Positions 49,844 to 58,367 of a DNA stretch of 64,000 nt are shown one piece after another. Numbering within the stretch: position 1 is the stretch's first letter; each line of letters opens with the position of its first letter. The notes beneath the pieces are model-generated. The model was not told where the DNA came from. It saw nothing but the letters and a program-made list of their open reading frames with translations, and did no database searches. Location of the stretch: positions 588,501-652,500 of the forward strand of contig NZ_CP029185.2 of the NCBI RefSeq assembly GCF_003096015.2, given 5' to 3'. This DNA comes from Limnobaculum parvum (GTDB lineage Bacteria; Pseudomonadota; Gammaproteobacteria; Enterobacterales; Enterobacteriaceae). Position numbers and translations under genes: made by a program.

Positions 49844-51629
49844 GGTCAGAAGCCTCCTGTATTGATGGGCTATGTTTGATTGGAATAGTCAGCTCAAAGC
49901 GAGTACCCGTTGAGCGTTGGCTGGTAACGCCTATTTTCCCTTGATGCTCTTCCACTACTTTTTGAACCACGGTCAGGCCAAGGCCAGTGCCAGATGCTTT
50001 GGTGGTAAAGTACGGATTAAAAATCTTGGTCAGATCGTCAGCGGGAATGCCTTTACCTGAATCCTTAACCACGATCTGTAGCTCTGAAGTTGCATTGATG
50101 CTCAGGCGAACTTCCACAGTACCCGTGCTGCCAATGGCCTGAATCGCATTCAGATAAAGATTTAACAGGGCCTGAGTAAAGCGATCCGGGTCAATATCAA
50201 CCAGCGGTAACTTGGGCTCAGCTTTAAACAGAATGTTGATATGTCTTGCTTCCGCATCCTGACGTATCAGATGAAGTGAGTGCTCAATCACATCACAAAT
50301 ATTCACCGGTTGAATTCTTAAGTCAGATGGGCGAACCAGCTCCAGCAGTTCAGTAATGACGCGATTTAAACGGTCGACCTCTTTTGCCATGACCTTTGCT
50401 AGTTCTTGTTCTTCACTCCCTTGCTCTGAACGACCTTCAAAGTATTTGGCAAACCCTTTGATAGAAGAGAGCGGGTTTCTGATCTCATGGGCAACGCCCG
50501 CTGCCAGATTACCGATGGCTGCCATCTTCTCTTTACGTCGAACCTCTTCCTGTAGCTGACGGACTTCGCGCATATCTTTGAAGATAAAGACATTACCTAA
50601 AAAGTTTCCGCTGCTATTAATGATGTTGGCTACGCTGATGCTGAGAGGAATGGTCTGGCCTGAGGTTAGGGTATAGTCAATTTCACGCTCTATCACCGGT
50701 TGATGGTTATGATCACTGCCAGCCAGTTGATTCCAGCTATCGGGAAGCGCCTGTTTGATATTACGGCCAAACAGCCCTACCGCGTCGAGCCCCAGAATTT
50801 TTTCTGCGGTGTGGTTTATCACGCTAATTTGTCGATGCTCATTGGTGGTAATTAATCCAATTGGTAAATTAGTGATAATTTCTGATGAGAACGCTTTAGA
50901 GTCCTGCAACTGGCGGCTGGAGTGCTGATAACGTTTGGCCCAAAACAGTGACAAGATGCTGGCTAAGGCCAATAGGCCAAGAATAGAGAGAAAAATTAAC
51001 GTATTGCGAATATCTTTTGCCTGTGAGGCTTCTAATGTGGAAGTATCAAAGGCAGTAAAGATCACATTGTGATCCCGATCTTCATCTTCGATATCGTTAG
51101 ACCAGTAAGCATCAAGCCTTTGTCTTCCCAGATGCATGCGGCGGCCTGCCATACGCTTCAACGGTTTGAAAAAACGATAAACTTCAAACGCACTTTGGTG
51201 TTTGTCTTGCTCGTCAGCAAAGGGAGTAATGCGCCACTGTTCCGTTTGGGAAACGTGTAGATTTTGCATTTCCTGTGGGGTGTAAAGCTGTGAACCGACT
51301 TTATCCGGGTCGCTGTGAGCCAGAACCCTGCCTGAGGTATCCGTAATGGCGATATACAGAATACCTGGCTGATAGGCCATCTCTTCTAGCAGGGTTTGCC
51401 GCTGGTCGTGACGCCAGCGCATTCCCATTCCGGTACGGGTACCAGACTCAAAAGCGCGTATTAAGACGGTGCTTTTTTCCAGCAGCGTTTGAGTTTCAAT
51501 ATCGCGACCCCGGTTCAGATCTTTGATGGTCACAGTAATAATGACGGCGATCAGAATAACGACGGAACCGATAAAAAACCACGAGGGTAAGATGGCGGGT
51601 AAACCCGGTCTCCACTTAAGCGCTTTCAT
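49830..51629 (-). CDS. zraS: Sensor histidine kinase ZraS, with PAS domain
   Basis: Inner-membrane sensor that phosphorylates ZraR. Start at ATG 51629 (MKALKWRPGLPAILPSWFF) with AAGGA eight bases upstream. Helix 1 (~16-36) and helix 2 (~205-225) bracket a periplasmic domain that matches E. coli ZraS (TLLEKSTVLIRAFESGTRTG, LAHSDPDKVGSQLYTPQEMQ). A PAS domain follows (~245-355, ITNLPIGLITTNEHRQISV), then the H-box AHEIRNPLSSIKGFAKYF, the N-box and ATP lid GTGLGLTVVQKVV. 599 residues against 465 in E. coli; the PAS domain accounts for most of the difference. Confidence 0.9.
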   Translation of the reverse strand: MKALKWRPGLPAILPSWFFIGSVVILIAVIITVTIKDLNRGRDIETQTLLEKSTVLIRAFESGTRTGMGMRWRHDQRQTLLEEMAYQPGILYIAITDTSGRVLAHSDPDKVGSQLYTPQEMQNLHVSQTEQWRITPFADEQDKHQSAFEVYRFFKPLKRMAGRRMHLGRQRLDAYWSNDIEDEDRDHNVIFTAFDTSTLEASQAKDIRNTLIFLSILGLLALASILSLFWAKRYQHSSRQLQDSKAFSSEIITNLPIGLITTNEHRQISVINHTAEKILGLDAVGLFGRNIKQALPDSWNQLAGSDHNHQPVIEREIDYTLTSGQTIPLSISVANIINSSGNFLGNVFIFKDMREVRQLQEEVRRKEKMAAIGNLAAGVAHEIRNPLSSIKGFAKYFEGRSEQGSEEQELAKVMAKEVDRLNRVITELLELVRPSDLRIQPVNICDVIEHSLHLIRQDAEARHINILFKAEPKLPLVDIDPDRFTQALLNLYLNAIQAIGSTGTVEVRLSINATSELQIVVKDSGKGIPADDLTKIFNPYFTTKASGTGLGLTVVQKVVEEHQGKIGVTSQRSTGTRFELTIPIKHSPSIQEASDHDHP

Positions 51630-51691
51630 TACAGGTATCCTTATCGTTGTCGTGAGGAAGATCATAACCAGACGCGGCTAACGTATCATGC

Positions 51692-51737
51692 GGGTAGTAA
51701 TTACTCACACTATAAGCCGAACGAGTAATAATTACCC
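51692..51737. promoter_or_regulatory. Paired ZraR enhancer-site candidates
   Basis: GGGTAGTAATTACTC (51692-51706) and GAGTAATAATTACCC (51723-51737) are related sequences in opposite orientation, 31 bases apart start to start. They lie about 170-215 bases upstream of the zraP sigma-54 promoter, a normal enhancer distance, and 60-110 bases upstream of zraS. Confidence 0.55.
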
Positions 51738-51880
51738 GATCTTCCCGATCATATCCCATCATTTAAACCTCAAATTGCGCGTGACTACCATTGATTACTT
51801 AACCGATAAAAGTGCAGCCGTTGGGGATAATGCCTGTGCTAATCAGCCCTGACCGCTATCTTAAATTGTGCTTATAACTA

Positions 51881-51896
51881 TTCAATTTTCGTGCCA
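51881..51896 (-). promoter_or_regulatory. Near-consensus sigma-54 promoter facing zraS
   Basis: On the minus strand TGGCAC-GAAAA-TTGAA: the -24 part is perfect, but the -12 GC is GA. It would transcribe zraSR with a leader of about 240 bases. The mismatch hits a critical base, so the call is tentative. Confidence 0.35.
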
Positions 51897-51905
51897 GATA
51901 AGAAG

Positions 51906-51921
51906 TGGCACGGTAGTTGCA
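51906..51921 (+). promoter_or_regulatory. Sigma-54 promoter of zraP
   Basis: TGGCAC-GGTAG-TTGCA matches the -24/-12 consensus exactly, 68 bases before the zraP start codon. Expected for a ZraR-controlled gene. Confidence 0.85.
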
Positions 51922-51989
51922 ATATTCAGATTAAACCACAGAGTGACATTTCACTTATTTATTGATACACCAACAGAAGGAAATTAATT

Positions 51990-52481
51990 ATGACTCTGAA
52001 TAAAACAGCTATTGCTGCGGTGTTTTCTCTTGCAGCCCTGACTGGGTTTGGTGGTGTCGCTATGGCACAAAACGAAACCGTACCTCAGTCGGGTATGAAT
52101 AGTCAGCCGGTGATGGAACATAGCGGTATGAAGCAGGGGAAGGGGCATCACCGCAGTTTTATGGCGAATTTGACGCCTGAACAGCAAGCAACCAGCCAGA
52201 AAATATTCAATGAGTTTCAGACTAAAAGTGCTGACTTGCGTCAGAAAATGATGTCTAAAAACTACGAGTATAAAGCGCTGTTAACCAGCAAGCCGCTGGA
52301 TGAGCAGAAGGTTCAGGCGGTAAGTAAAGAAATCGATGAGTTGCGTAATGTCCTTCACCAGAACCGCGTTGTCATGGATATTGAAATGGCTAAAGCCGGA
52401 CTACCAATGACAGGTCGCCACATGGGAATGGGTGACGATATGGGTGGCAAAGGTATGCATGGTGGTAGAGGTTGTCGCTAA
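51990..52481 (+). CDS. zraP: Zinc resistance-associated periplasmic protein ZraP
   Basis: Periplasmic zinc-binding chaperone of the CpxP/Spy-like group that also damps ZraS signalling in E. coli. Signal peptide MTLNKTAIAAVFSLAALTGF to about Ala26. The helical core has LTPEQQATSQKIFNEFQTKS and KNYEYKALLTSKPLDEQKV, both close to E. coli ZraP. The tail is Met/His/Gly-rich (GRHMGMGDDMGGKGMHGGRG) and ends Cys-Arg. 163 residues. Good AGAAGGA ribosome site. Confidence 0.92.
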   Translation: MTLNKTAIAAVFSLAALTGFGGVAMAQNETVPQSGMNSQPVMEHSGMKQGKGHHRSFMANLTPEQQATSQKIFNEFQTKSADLRQKMMSKNYEYKALLTSKPLDEQKVQAVSKEIDELRNVLHQNRVVMDIEMAKAGLPMTGRHMGMGDDMGGKGMHGGRGCR

Positions 52482-52610
52482 TTATTGTTGTTTGATGGGC
52501 ATGGTTTAGGACTGAAAATGCCGCGATGAATTTTACCCTAGCCGTTGGACACCCAACAAGATAAGGGAGCCGTGCATTATTCTGGATTCTTGTTCACAAT
52601 TAGAGAGATG

Positions 52611-52639
52611 ACAGCAGAGCGAATTATTCGCTCTGCTGT
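52611..52639. terminator. Convergent terminator between zraP and the 52665 gene
   Basis: ACAGCAGAGCGAA (52611-52623) and TTCGCTCTGCTGT (52627-52639) form a perfect 13-base stem with a TTA loop. Confidence 0.75.
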
Positions 52640-52664
52640 TAATGGGGGATTTCTTGGTCAGTAT

Positions 52665-53171
52665 TTAACGGTTATTGATACTAAACTGATGAACAGTTTC
52701 ACCGTTAATATCTAAAAAGGCATCGCGCAATATGTGTTGAGAATTTAATTGTTCAAATTTACGGTAATAAAGCGCTTCAAGTTCTGCCTGAGTGAGGTCT
52801 TGTTTAAACCCACTTTCTAAATTGGTTTGCCAGAACACCTCTCCCGAATTGTTCCGGTAGTGACCCCTTAGCATTCCTTTCCACTGTGTGCCTAAACGGG
52901 AAGAGAGTAAACTTCCTGTGTTATGGGATAAGGGACTAAAATCAGAACGTTTTCCTTTGGCGAAAAATATTAAATTATTGCACTGAGGACACTGATAGAT
53001 TTCCCGACAATATTCAGATAAGCAGTGGGCATTTTTCTCCCATGCCTGAGCGGGTTCCAGTGTATCTAACAGATCCCAATAATCCTGATCGGCAATATAG
53101 TGAGCCATGTTGCTCATGTAGTCAGCGCTATCAGAAATGGTATAGCCACAAAGACAATCAAATTTTGCCAT
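52665..53171 (-). CDS. Hypothetical zinc-ribbon-like protein
   Basis: Not recognised. 168 residues, no signal peptide or membrane segment. A CLCGY motif at residues 6-10 and CPQC at about 61-64, with Cys/His residues between them, suggest metal binding. The rest is a mixed alpha/beta sequence with several Trp (DQDYWDLLDTLEPAQAWEKN, FWQTNLESGF). It lies 13 bases downstream of the DUF6882-like gene, so the two are probably one operon. In other genomes short genes of this kind often sit near polymorphic-toxin loci as immunity-type proteins, but no toxin gene is seen here. Confidence 0.7.
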   Translation of the reverse strand: MAKFDCLCGYTISDSADYMSNMAHYIADQDYWDLLDTLEPAQAWEKNAHCLSEYCREIYQCPQCNNLIFFAKGKRSDFSPLSHNTGSLLSSRLGTQWKGMLRGHYRNNSGEVFWQTNLESGFKQDLTQAELEALYYRKFEQLNSQHILRDAFLDINGETVHQFSINNR

Positions 53172-53184
53172 AGTCGTTGTCTAA

Positions 53185-53919
53185 TCACCCATTCAACTGC
53201 GACAACCGATTAAGATGGTCAAACGACGCGGTGATCGTTTCATCATTATTGCGAATCGCGGTAAGTTGGGCACCGTCTTCTGTGATTTGATAACCCTTTT
53301 GCTTTAAATAGCTGATTAAAGTACGACGATGGTTAATATCGTAAAGGGCGATCATTCGGGGAAAAGTACTTATTACATCAAGATGACTGTTGTGATAATC
53401 CAGATCGATATCTTTAGATTTGATCGTGACACACATGATACCGCGCCCGTAATCCGCCAGATAATAACCGCTGTTATTGAACATACCTGAAGCAATCATG
53501 CCGATGACATGCAAATCGCGATCGTCTGCGGTAAATTCTGGGTTAGTGAATATATCAATACCGTTATCTTCACCGTACTGCTTCAGGATTATTGATTGCT
53601 GCAATAAATTTTGTGGAATATCTGACTTAGCGTTAGCCCATGCCCACATCCATGTTCCAGAAGAGTGGGACAACGTTCCCAGCACTTGCATAGGGAATGT
53701 CGCCTTACCGGCGAACTTAATGGTACCTTTTTCTAGGTCCGTTTCCCAAGATAGGTCTTCCACGATATTGTTAAGCGTATTCTGCTTTTCTAACGCAATG
53801 GTGCCGTATCTTTCCAGCAATTCCTGCTGGTTTTTACAGGCTGTTTCATCTTCAAATTGGCATATTTGATATGCGGTTGACTTTTCTCTGTTGCCGAAAA
53901 GCTTTCTGAGGAAATTCAT
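53185..53919 (-). CDS. DUF6882-like protein
   Basis: 244-residue cytoplasmic protein, probably of the DUF6882 family. The diagnostic part is VLGTLSHSSGTWMWAWANAK (about residues 79-98), preceded by WETDLEKGTIKFAGKATFPM. A basic N-terminus (MNFLRKLFGNREKS) is typical. Function unknown. First gene of a two-gene minus-strand unit in an AT-rich, gene-poor patch. Confidence 0.7.
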   Translation of the reverse strand: MNFLRKLFGNREKSTAYQICQFEDETACKNQQELLERYGTIALEKQNTLNNIVEDLSWETDLEKGTIKFAGKATFPMQVLGTLSHSSGTWMWAWANAKSDIPQNLLQQSIILKQYGEDNGIDIFTNPEFTADDRDLHVIGMIASGMFNNSGYYLADYGRGIMCVTIKSKDIDLDYHNSHLDVISTFPRMIALYDINHRRTLISYLKQKGYQITEDGAQLTAIRNNDETITASFDHLNRLSQLNG

Positions 53920-54830
53920 TCTGACGTCCGTATAAAATGGTTATGTAAATATTCTAATAATAATCCATTTAGCTGACATCATTTATTCACGCGAGTGGCT
54001 TGCACAGGTATTTTTTACTCGTTTCAGGGTATCGATCGCGGTGTTAGACCGGAGGAAAAATACTTTTACTTAATGGATTGATTTTATTTGTTTTTACCAC
54101 TCTTTCAGGTCACTCACCTTACGACAGTGAGAGCCGCCATTTTTTAGTGACATCTTACTGAATTGGCCCCAACACTAAGTTCTTTTTCACCTTCACTAGT
54201 TGCGACCAGAACATCAATTGAATTTTACGCCATAGACATCATCCGTTTTAACTGGCTGAGGGTGTTAACTTCACTGGCTTTTGGGTCGTCATCAAGGGCA
54301 AAAATACTTGCTGCCTGATAGCGTTGTTTTAGGCTCTCGATGACGTCTCTATCGGTAATATAGTTTGGCAAAAATATTTTTATGAAATCTTATTTCTATT
54401 GTGATGTTTCTAATGTAAATCGTGGGTGACAGGGGGGTTGTGCCTCTCTTGATTAAATTATTTGATTTTTATAGTAATTATATGTGAGGGCGTTATTTTA
54501 TTTTATTTTTTATGATTGATTGTCTTTTGAAATGGTTAACGTGTGGTTTTTGCAAAATAAATGATTAAAATTTCAACTATATCAAGTCATTATGATCGCT
54601 ATTATTTAGTTATCCGAAATAACAAGGCTATTTTGGGCGAAATTTGGTTCTGTTGCGTTGTTATATCACGTAAGTACAGTACGTTATTTAAATTGAAACG
54701 ACTAAAATAGGTTTAAAGTTTTGTTGCGTGATAATAACGGGTATTGATTTGGAGCAGGGATGTTGTAATAAGCCCCATCTATAACACAATACGTTATTCA
54801 CTTTATTTCAGGCCGATGGAACCAGCCATT
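53920..54830. other. Gene-poor AT-rich region with remnants
   Basis: About 900 bases. The left third holds the upstream region of the DUF6882-like gene. A decayed coding fragment is at 54225-54389 (separate entry). From about 54390 to 54740 the sequence is very AT-rich. No intact gene, RNA gene or mobile-element end was found. Confidence 0.5.
54225..54389 (-). pseudogene. C-terminal gene remnant
   Basis: A 54-codon frame with no start codon, closed by a stop just upstream (54392-54390), reads as real protein sequence: FLPNYITDRDVIESLKQRYQ followed by a segment with DDDPKASEVNTLSQLKRMM and a stop. Composition differs from the surrounding AT-rich sequence. It looks like the end of a deleted gene; the family is not recognised. 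Confidence 0.45.
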
Positions 54831-56621
54831 ATGAGTGATAATTCCTTACCCAGACTGAGTCGTTTTTTCATCATATTCGTCTGCATATTGCAGGGTTTTT
54901 TAACCTACATTTCCCACCATAGCAGTAGTGGTTCGCTGCTATTGCAACCGAGCACCTTCTTATATTGGCAAGCGCTACTGCTGGTGTTACCTCTGGTGTT
55001 TGCTTTTACTATAGTGAGACTGAAAGATCGGTTTTTATGGCAGAACCTGGCAATTTGTTTACTGGTTATTTTATTGACTACCACTTGGGTCTATTGGAAT
55101 GTAGAAGGGGTAGATAACGTTAGCCAATATGATGGCGTTGTGGTGCCTTATCTCTGTTCATTGTGTGTACTGGTGTTTATTGCTTTACCTTGGTTACAGA
55201 CGCGTATTAAGAATAAACAGTGGAACGTCAGCTATGCCACTATTTATGATCATCTATGCATTAATGCCATTACTGTTATTCTCACGCTATTGCTGATTAT
55301 TCTCTTTTGGGGCATTTTGTGGTTATGCGTTGAGTTGTTTAAACAACTGAATATTCACTTTTTTCATCATCTGTTTTTCAGAAATAATCTGTTTATTTAT
55401 ACCATTAATGGTTTTCTTATCGGGGTGGGGATTAGAACCTGCCGTCTTCAGACCCATCTGATGAAAGCCTTACGCAATCTTTTAACGATCATGGTTAAAG
55501 GATTGCTCCCTGTGCTTTCCTTTGTGGCGTTAATTTTTATCACTACATTGCCGTTTGTTGGTCTTAATGCATTATCCAGTGCCTGGTCACCTTCGGCGCT
55601 GTTAATGACGATGGTTGTTCTGCTGATTACTGCAACAAATATCGTTTATAAAAGCGGATTAAAAGTACAGCCATACCCAACCCCAGTCAGGTTTATGGTC
55701 AATGCTTCTCTATTGGTTTTACCTTTGTATGCGGGTTTGGCGCTGTATGCCATCTCCATCCGTGTGAATGAGTATGGCTGGACACCTGTACGAGTATGGG
55801 GCTATTTGGTGATAATCATGTCGGTTCTTTTCTCGTGCAGTTATGCCATTGCGGTGACTCGTAGTCGGCGGACTTGGCTGCATCCATTGGGCATGATTAA
55901 TCGGGTTTTGCTCCCGGGCTGTGTGGCTCTGCTGATTTTGGCTAATACTCCATTGATTGATCCTTACCGCATTAGTGTCAATGACCAAATGAACCGCTAT
56001 TTGGCGAGTAAAGTTGACGCAGATAATCTGGATTTGTCCCTGTTACGTTTTAAGACCGGAAAACGTGGTCAAGAGGCGTTGATGTTTCTCTATCAGGACG
56101 CTTCATTTATCAGTAATACGCAACGTAAGCAGAGATTGGAAAAAATAATGGCAGAACATAATCGCTGGGAAGTCAATAGGGCGGTTGACGATCTGAAAGA
56201 TATACACCCCAAATTAACGTTAGACTATGTTCAGAAAAAGTTGGTGTTAGCGAAAAATACATTAAAACCAGAAGCGGCTTGGTGGGCTATTTTACAGAGT
56301 AATCCACAGGTTGATATTGATTTATGCTTGCGTGATAGCGATGTGTGTATCATCAATTCGTTGGATTTAAATCAGGATGGTATATATGAATACTTACTAT
56401 GCCATATTGAGCGAGGCTCAGATATCAGTTGTCATGTTTTTGCTAAACAAGGTGAAGAATGGAAAAATATCGGTCATGCCTACTTCCCTCCAAAAACGGT
56501 AAATGTAGCCTATTTTGAGCGGGCGCTGAGGGAGGGAAATGTGAAGACAAGGCATAAACCATGGCTCGATGCAGAAGTCGGCCATGAACCCGTTAAAATC
56601 TACTATCCCGAGGCAGAGTGA
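54831..56621 (+). CDS. DUF4153 family inner-membrane protein
   Basis: Large membrane protein of unknown function. Start at ATG 54831 (MSDNSLPRLSRFFIIFVCIL); an earlier TTG at 54744 is unlikely. About twelve hydrophobic segments occupy residues 10-385, with the family-type segment YATIYDHLCINAITVILTLL. A soluble C-terminal domain follows (~390-596) with SLDLNQDGIYEYLLCHIERG, reminiscent of repeat-propeller calcium-like loops. Single gene between accessory sequence and an endopeptidase gene. Confidence 0.75.
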   Translation: MSDNSLPRLSRFFIIFVCILQGFLTYISHHSSSGSLLLQPSTFLYWQALLLVLPLVFAFTIVRLKDRFLWQNLAICLLVILLTTTWVYWNVEGVDNVSQYDGVVVPYLCSLCVLVFIALPWLQTRIKNKQWNVSYATIYDHLCINAITVILTLLLIILFWGILWLCVELFKQLNIHFFHHLFFRNNLFIYTINGFLIGVGIRTCRLQTHLMKALRNLLTIMVKGLLPVLSFVALIFITTLPFVGLNALSSAWSPSALLMTMVVLLITATNIVYKSGLKVQPYPTPVRFMVNASLLVLPLYAGLALYAISIRVNEYGWTPVRVWGYLVIIMSVLFSCSYAIAVTRSRRTWLHPLGMINRVLLPGCVALLILANTPLIDPYRISVNDQMNRYLASKVDADNLDLSLLRFKTGKRGQEALMFLYQDASFISNTQRKQRLEKIMAEHNRWEVNRAVDDLKDIHPKLTLDYVQKKLVLAKNTLKPEAAWWAILQSNPQVDIDLCLRDSDVCIINSLDLNQDGIYEYLLCHIERGSDISCHVFAKQGEEWKNIGHAYFPPKTVNVAYFERALREGNVKTRHKPWLDAEVGHEPVKIYYPEAE

Positions 56622-56998
56622 AGGTAATTACATTTATTGATTATTCGTTTTTGACAGGATTAATTATATGAAAATCGTGGTTTGGTAGGAATATCTTGAG
56701 AATTTACTAAATTATTACAATTTTATGAGATTATCTGATCTGTTTGAGCGTCTATTGCTGTTGAAAACCGACGCTATGATGAAATTTTTTATTAGAAATA
56801 GAGATGAAGCTATTATTTGATCTGTATAAAAAATTTATTATCACCTTCTTTCTAACTTCAAATTTTTTTGGCGTTATTCCTGATATTTACAAAATTATAC
56901 GCAAATCTTGAGTTAGATAGTGCACAATACGCGCTTAGTTTGTTACTTATTCGGAATCCACAACAGAAAATGGATGTTTTTAGTGGGGTACAGGTACA
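56622..56998. promoter_or_regulatory. Upstream region of the M23 endopeptidase gene
   Basis: About 375 AT-rich bases without a gene. It must contain the promoter of the M23 gene. I see no structured RNA or clear operator. Confidence 0.35.
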
Positions 56999-58045
56999 AT
57001 GTCAGTGGGATTTAATATAATAAAGAAAGTGTCTAATAAGCGATTTTATCAAGCTGTTGGATGCTGCCTGTTATTGGTTGCAAGCAGTTCTTATGCTTCT
57101 AAGGGTAGTAGTTCAAGCAGTAAAACGAATAAAGCTTCCACGGCGAAAGTTTCTGTTAAGTCATCAAATAGCAAAGCATCTACTGCTAAAACATCAAAGA
57201 CCAAAACTTCGGGTACTAAAACGGCGTCTACCGTTAAGTCGCTAGGTATCAAGAGTGCAAAAGCAGCAGGTAAAAACGTTTCTGTGGCTAAACTGGCAAA
57301 AGTTAAATTCTCTGGTACTAAAATGGCTAAAACTAAAACAGCCAAAGTATCAGGAGACCTTTCAGCCAAAGTAGTTGATGTTAACTCGTACCGTTTAGCG
57401 ACTGGCCCTAGTAGTAGCGCTATGTTCCGCTACCCGACGGCTGAGCCTTTTAAAGTAACATCTCAGTTTGACCCTTATCGTTTAAATCCAGTTACACGTA
57501 AGTACACTCCACACGACGGAATTGATTTCTCAATGCCCATTGGCTCGGCCGTAGTATCTACGGGTGAGGGTGAAGTGATCACTGCTAAATACAGTTCTAC
57601 TGCTGGCAATTACATTGTGATTCGCCATAAGAACAGCTACGAAACGTACTACATGCATTTGAGTAAGCTGATGGTAGCGCCTGGACAAAAAGTGAGTCGT
57701 GGTCAGCAAATTGCATTGTCCGGCAATACCGGTCGTAGTACCGGCGCTCACTTGCACTATGAATTGTGGGTGAACGATCGTCCTGTCGATCCACTTTCCA
57801 ATGATTTGGTTCTGGTGAATAACTTCAATTTACCGGGCGGTGGTTATGATAATACGCGTCTTGCGGATAACCGCGGTAGTGTAGGAAGAAATCCATTTGG
57901 TAATTCGAGGACTCGCGATATCCAGTCTGCCAGCTATCAAGGGCAGGAAGGTGGTTTTGCTCAACCTCGAGGCAATATTGAATACCGTGCACTGGGTGAA
58001 GGGCGTATTCGGTATACCAAAAGAATACAGAAGTCAGTGGATTAA
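56999..58045 (+). CDS. M23-family (LytM) peptidoglycan endopeptidase, MepM-like
   Basis: Predicted periplasmic D,D-endopeptidase that cuts peptidoglycan cross-links. Signal peptide with hydrophobic core GCCLLLVASSSYA (to about residue 33). Residues 34-120 are a low-complexity Lys/Ser/Thr/Ala-rich linker. The LytM domain follows (~140-268) with intact zinc ligands: His172 and Asp176 (PHDGIDF) and His251-x-His253 (GAHLHYELW), plus MHLSKLMVAPGQKVSRGQ. It resembles the catalytic domain of MepM but lacks the LysM/OapA part. The ~80-residue tail has no recognised domain. 348 residues. Confidence 0.85.
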   Translation: MSVGFNIIKKVSNKRFYQAVGCCLLLVASSSYASKGSSSSSKTNKASTAKVSVKSSNSKASTAKTSKTKTSGTKTASTVKSLGIKSAKAAGKNVSVAKLAKVKFSGTKMAKTKTAKVSGDLSAKVVDVNSYRLATGPSSSAMFRYPTAEPFKVTSQFDPYRLNPVTRKYTPHDGIDFSMPIGSAVVSTGEGEVITAKYSSTAGNYIVIRHKNSYETYYMHLSKLMVAPGQKVSRGQQIALSGNTGRSTGAHLHYELWVNDRPVDPLSNDLVLVNNFNLPGGGYDNTRLADNRGSVGRNPFGNSRTRDIQSASYQGQEGGFAQPRGNIEYRALGEGRIRYTKRIQKSVD

Positions 58046-58068
58046 AACCGCTTGATTTATTTTGATAG

Positions 58069-58093
58069 AAAACCAGCGTAATGCTGGTTTTTT
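58069..58093 (+). terminator. Terminator of the M23 gene
   Basis: AAAACCAGC / GCTGGTTTT with a 5-base loop followed by more T, 23 bases after the stop. Classical intrinsic terminator. Confidence 0.9.
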
Positions 58094-58208
58094 GCTATTT
58101 GAGCATAGCTATCCTGATGAACAATGAGTGATATTCATCTCAGGCTTATTCCCTCGTTTTTATTTTCGGATCGAATTTCAACCAGGCTATACCGTTGTCT
58201 GAAACATA

Positions 58209-58364
58209 GTGAGAGACAATGATGGCGTTACGCATTGCTGTCAGTGGGTCTATTGTTTTGGTCTGATGTTTGTCTGTTCAACCGTATTGACAGCGCGGTT
58301 GGCTGGTTTTCTGATATGGATGGAAAAGCTTAAACAATCTGAACGGGAACGTGCAGAAGTTTAA
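58209..58364 (+). CDS. Possible small membrane protein convergent with pbpC
   Basis: Frame from GTG 58209 to TAA 58364, 51 residues, or 32 if started at ATG 58266. It contains one hydrophobic stretch (YCFGLMFVCSTVLTARLAGF) followed by a charged tail (MEKLKQSERERAEV), the look of a single-pass small protein. No clear ribosome site; ends three bases before the pbpC stop codon. Outside it the 320-base gap holds only the M23 terminator. Confidence 0.3.
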   Translation: MRDNDGVTHCCQWVYCFGLMFVCSTVLTARLAGFLIWMEKLKQSERERAEV

Positions 58365-58367
58365 CGG

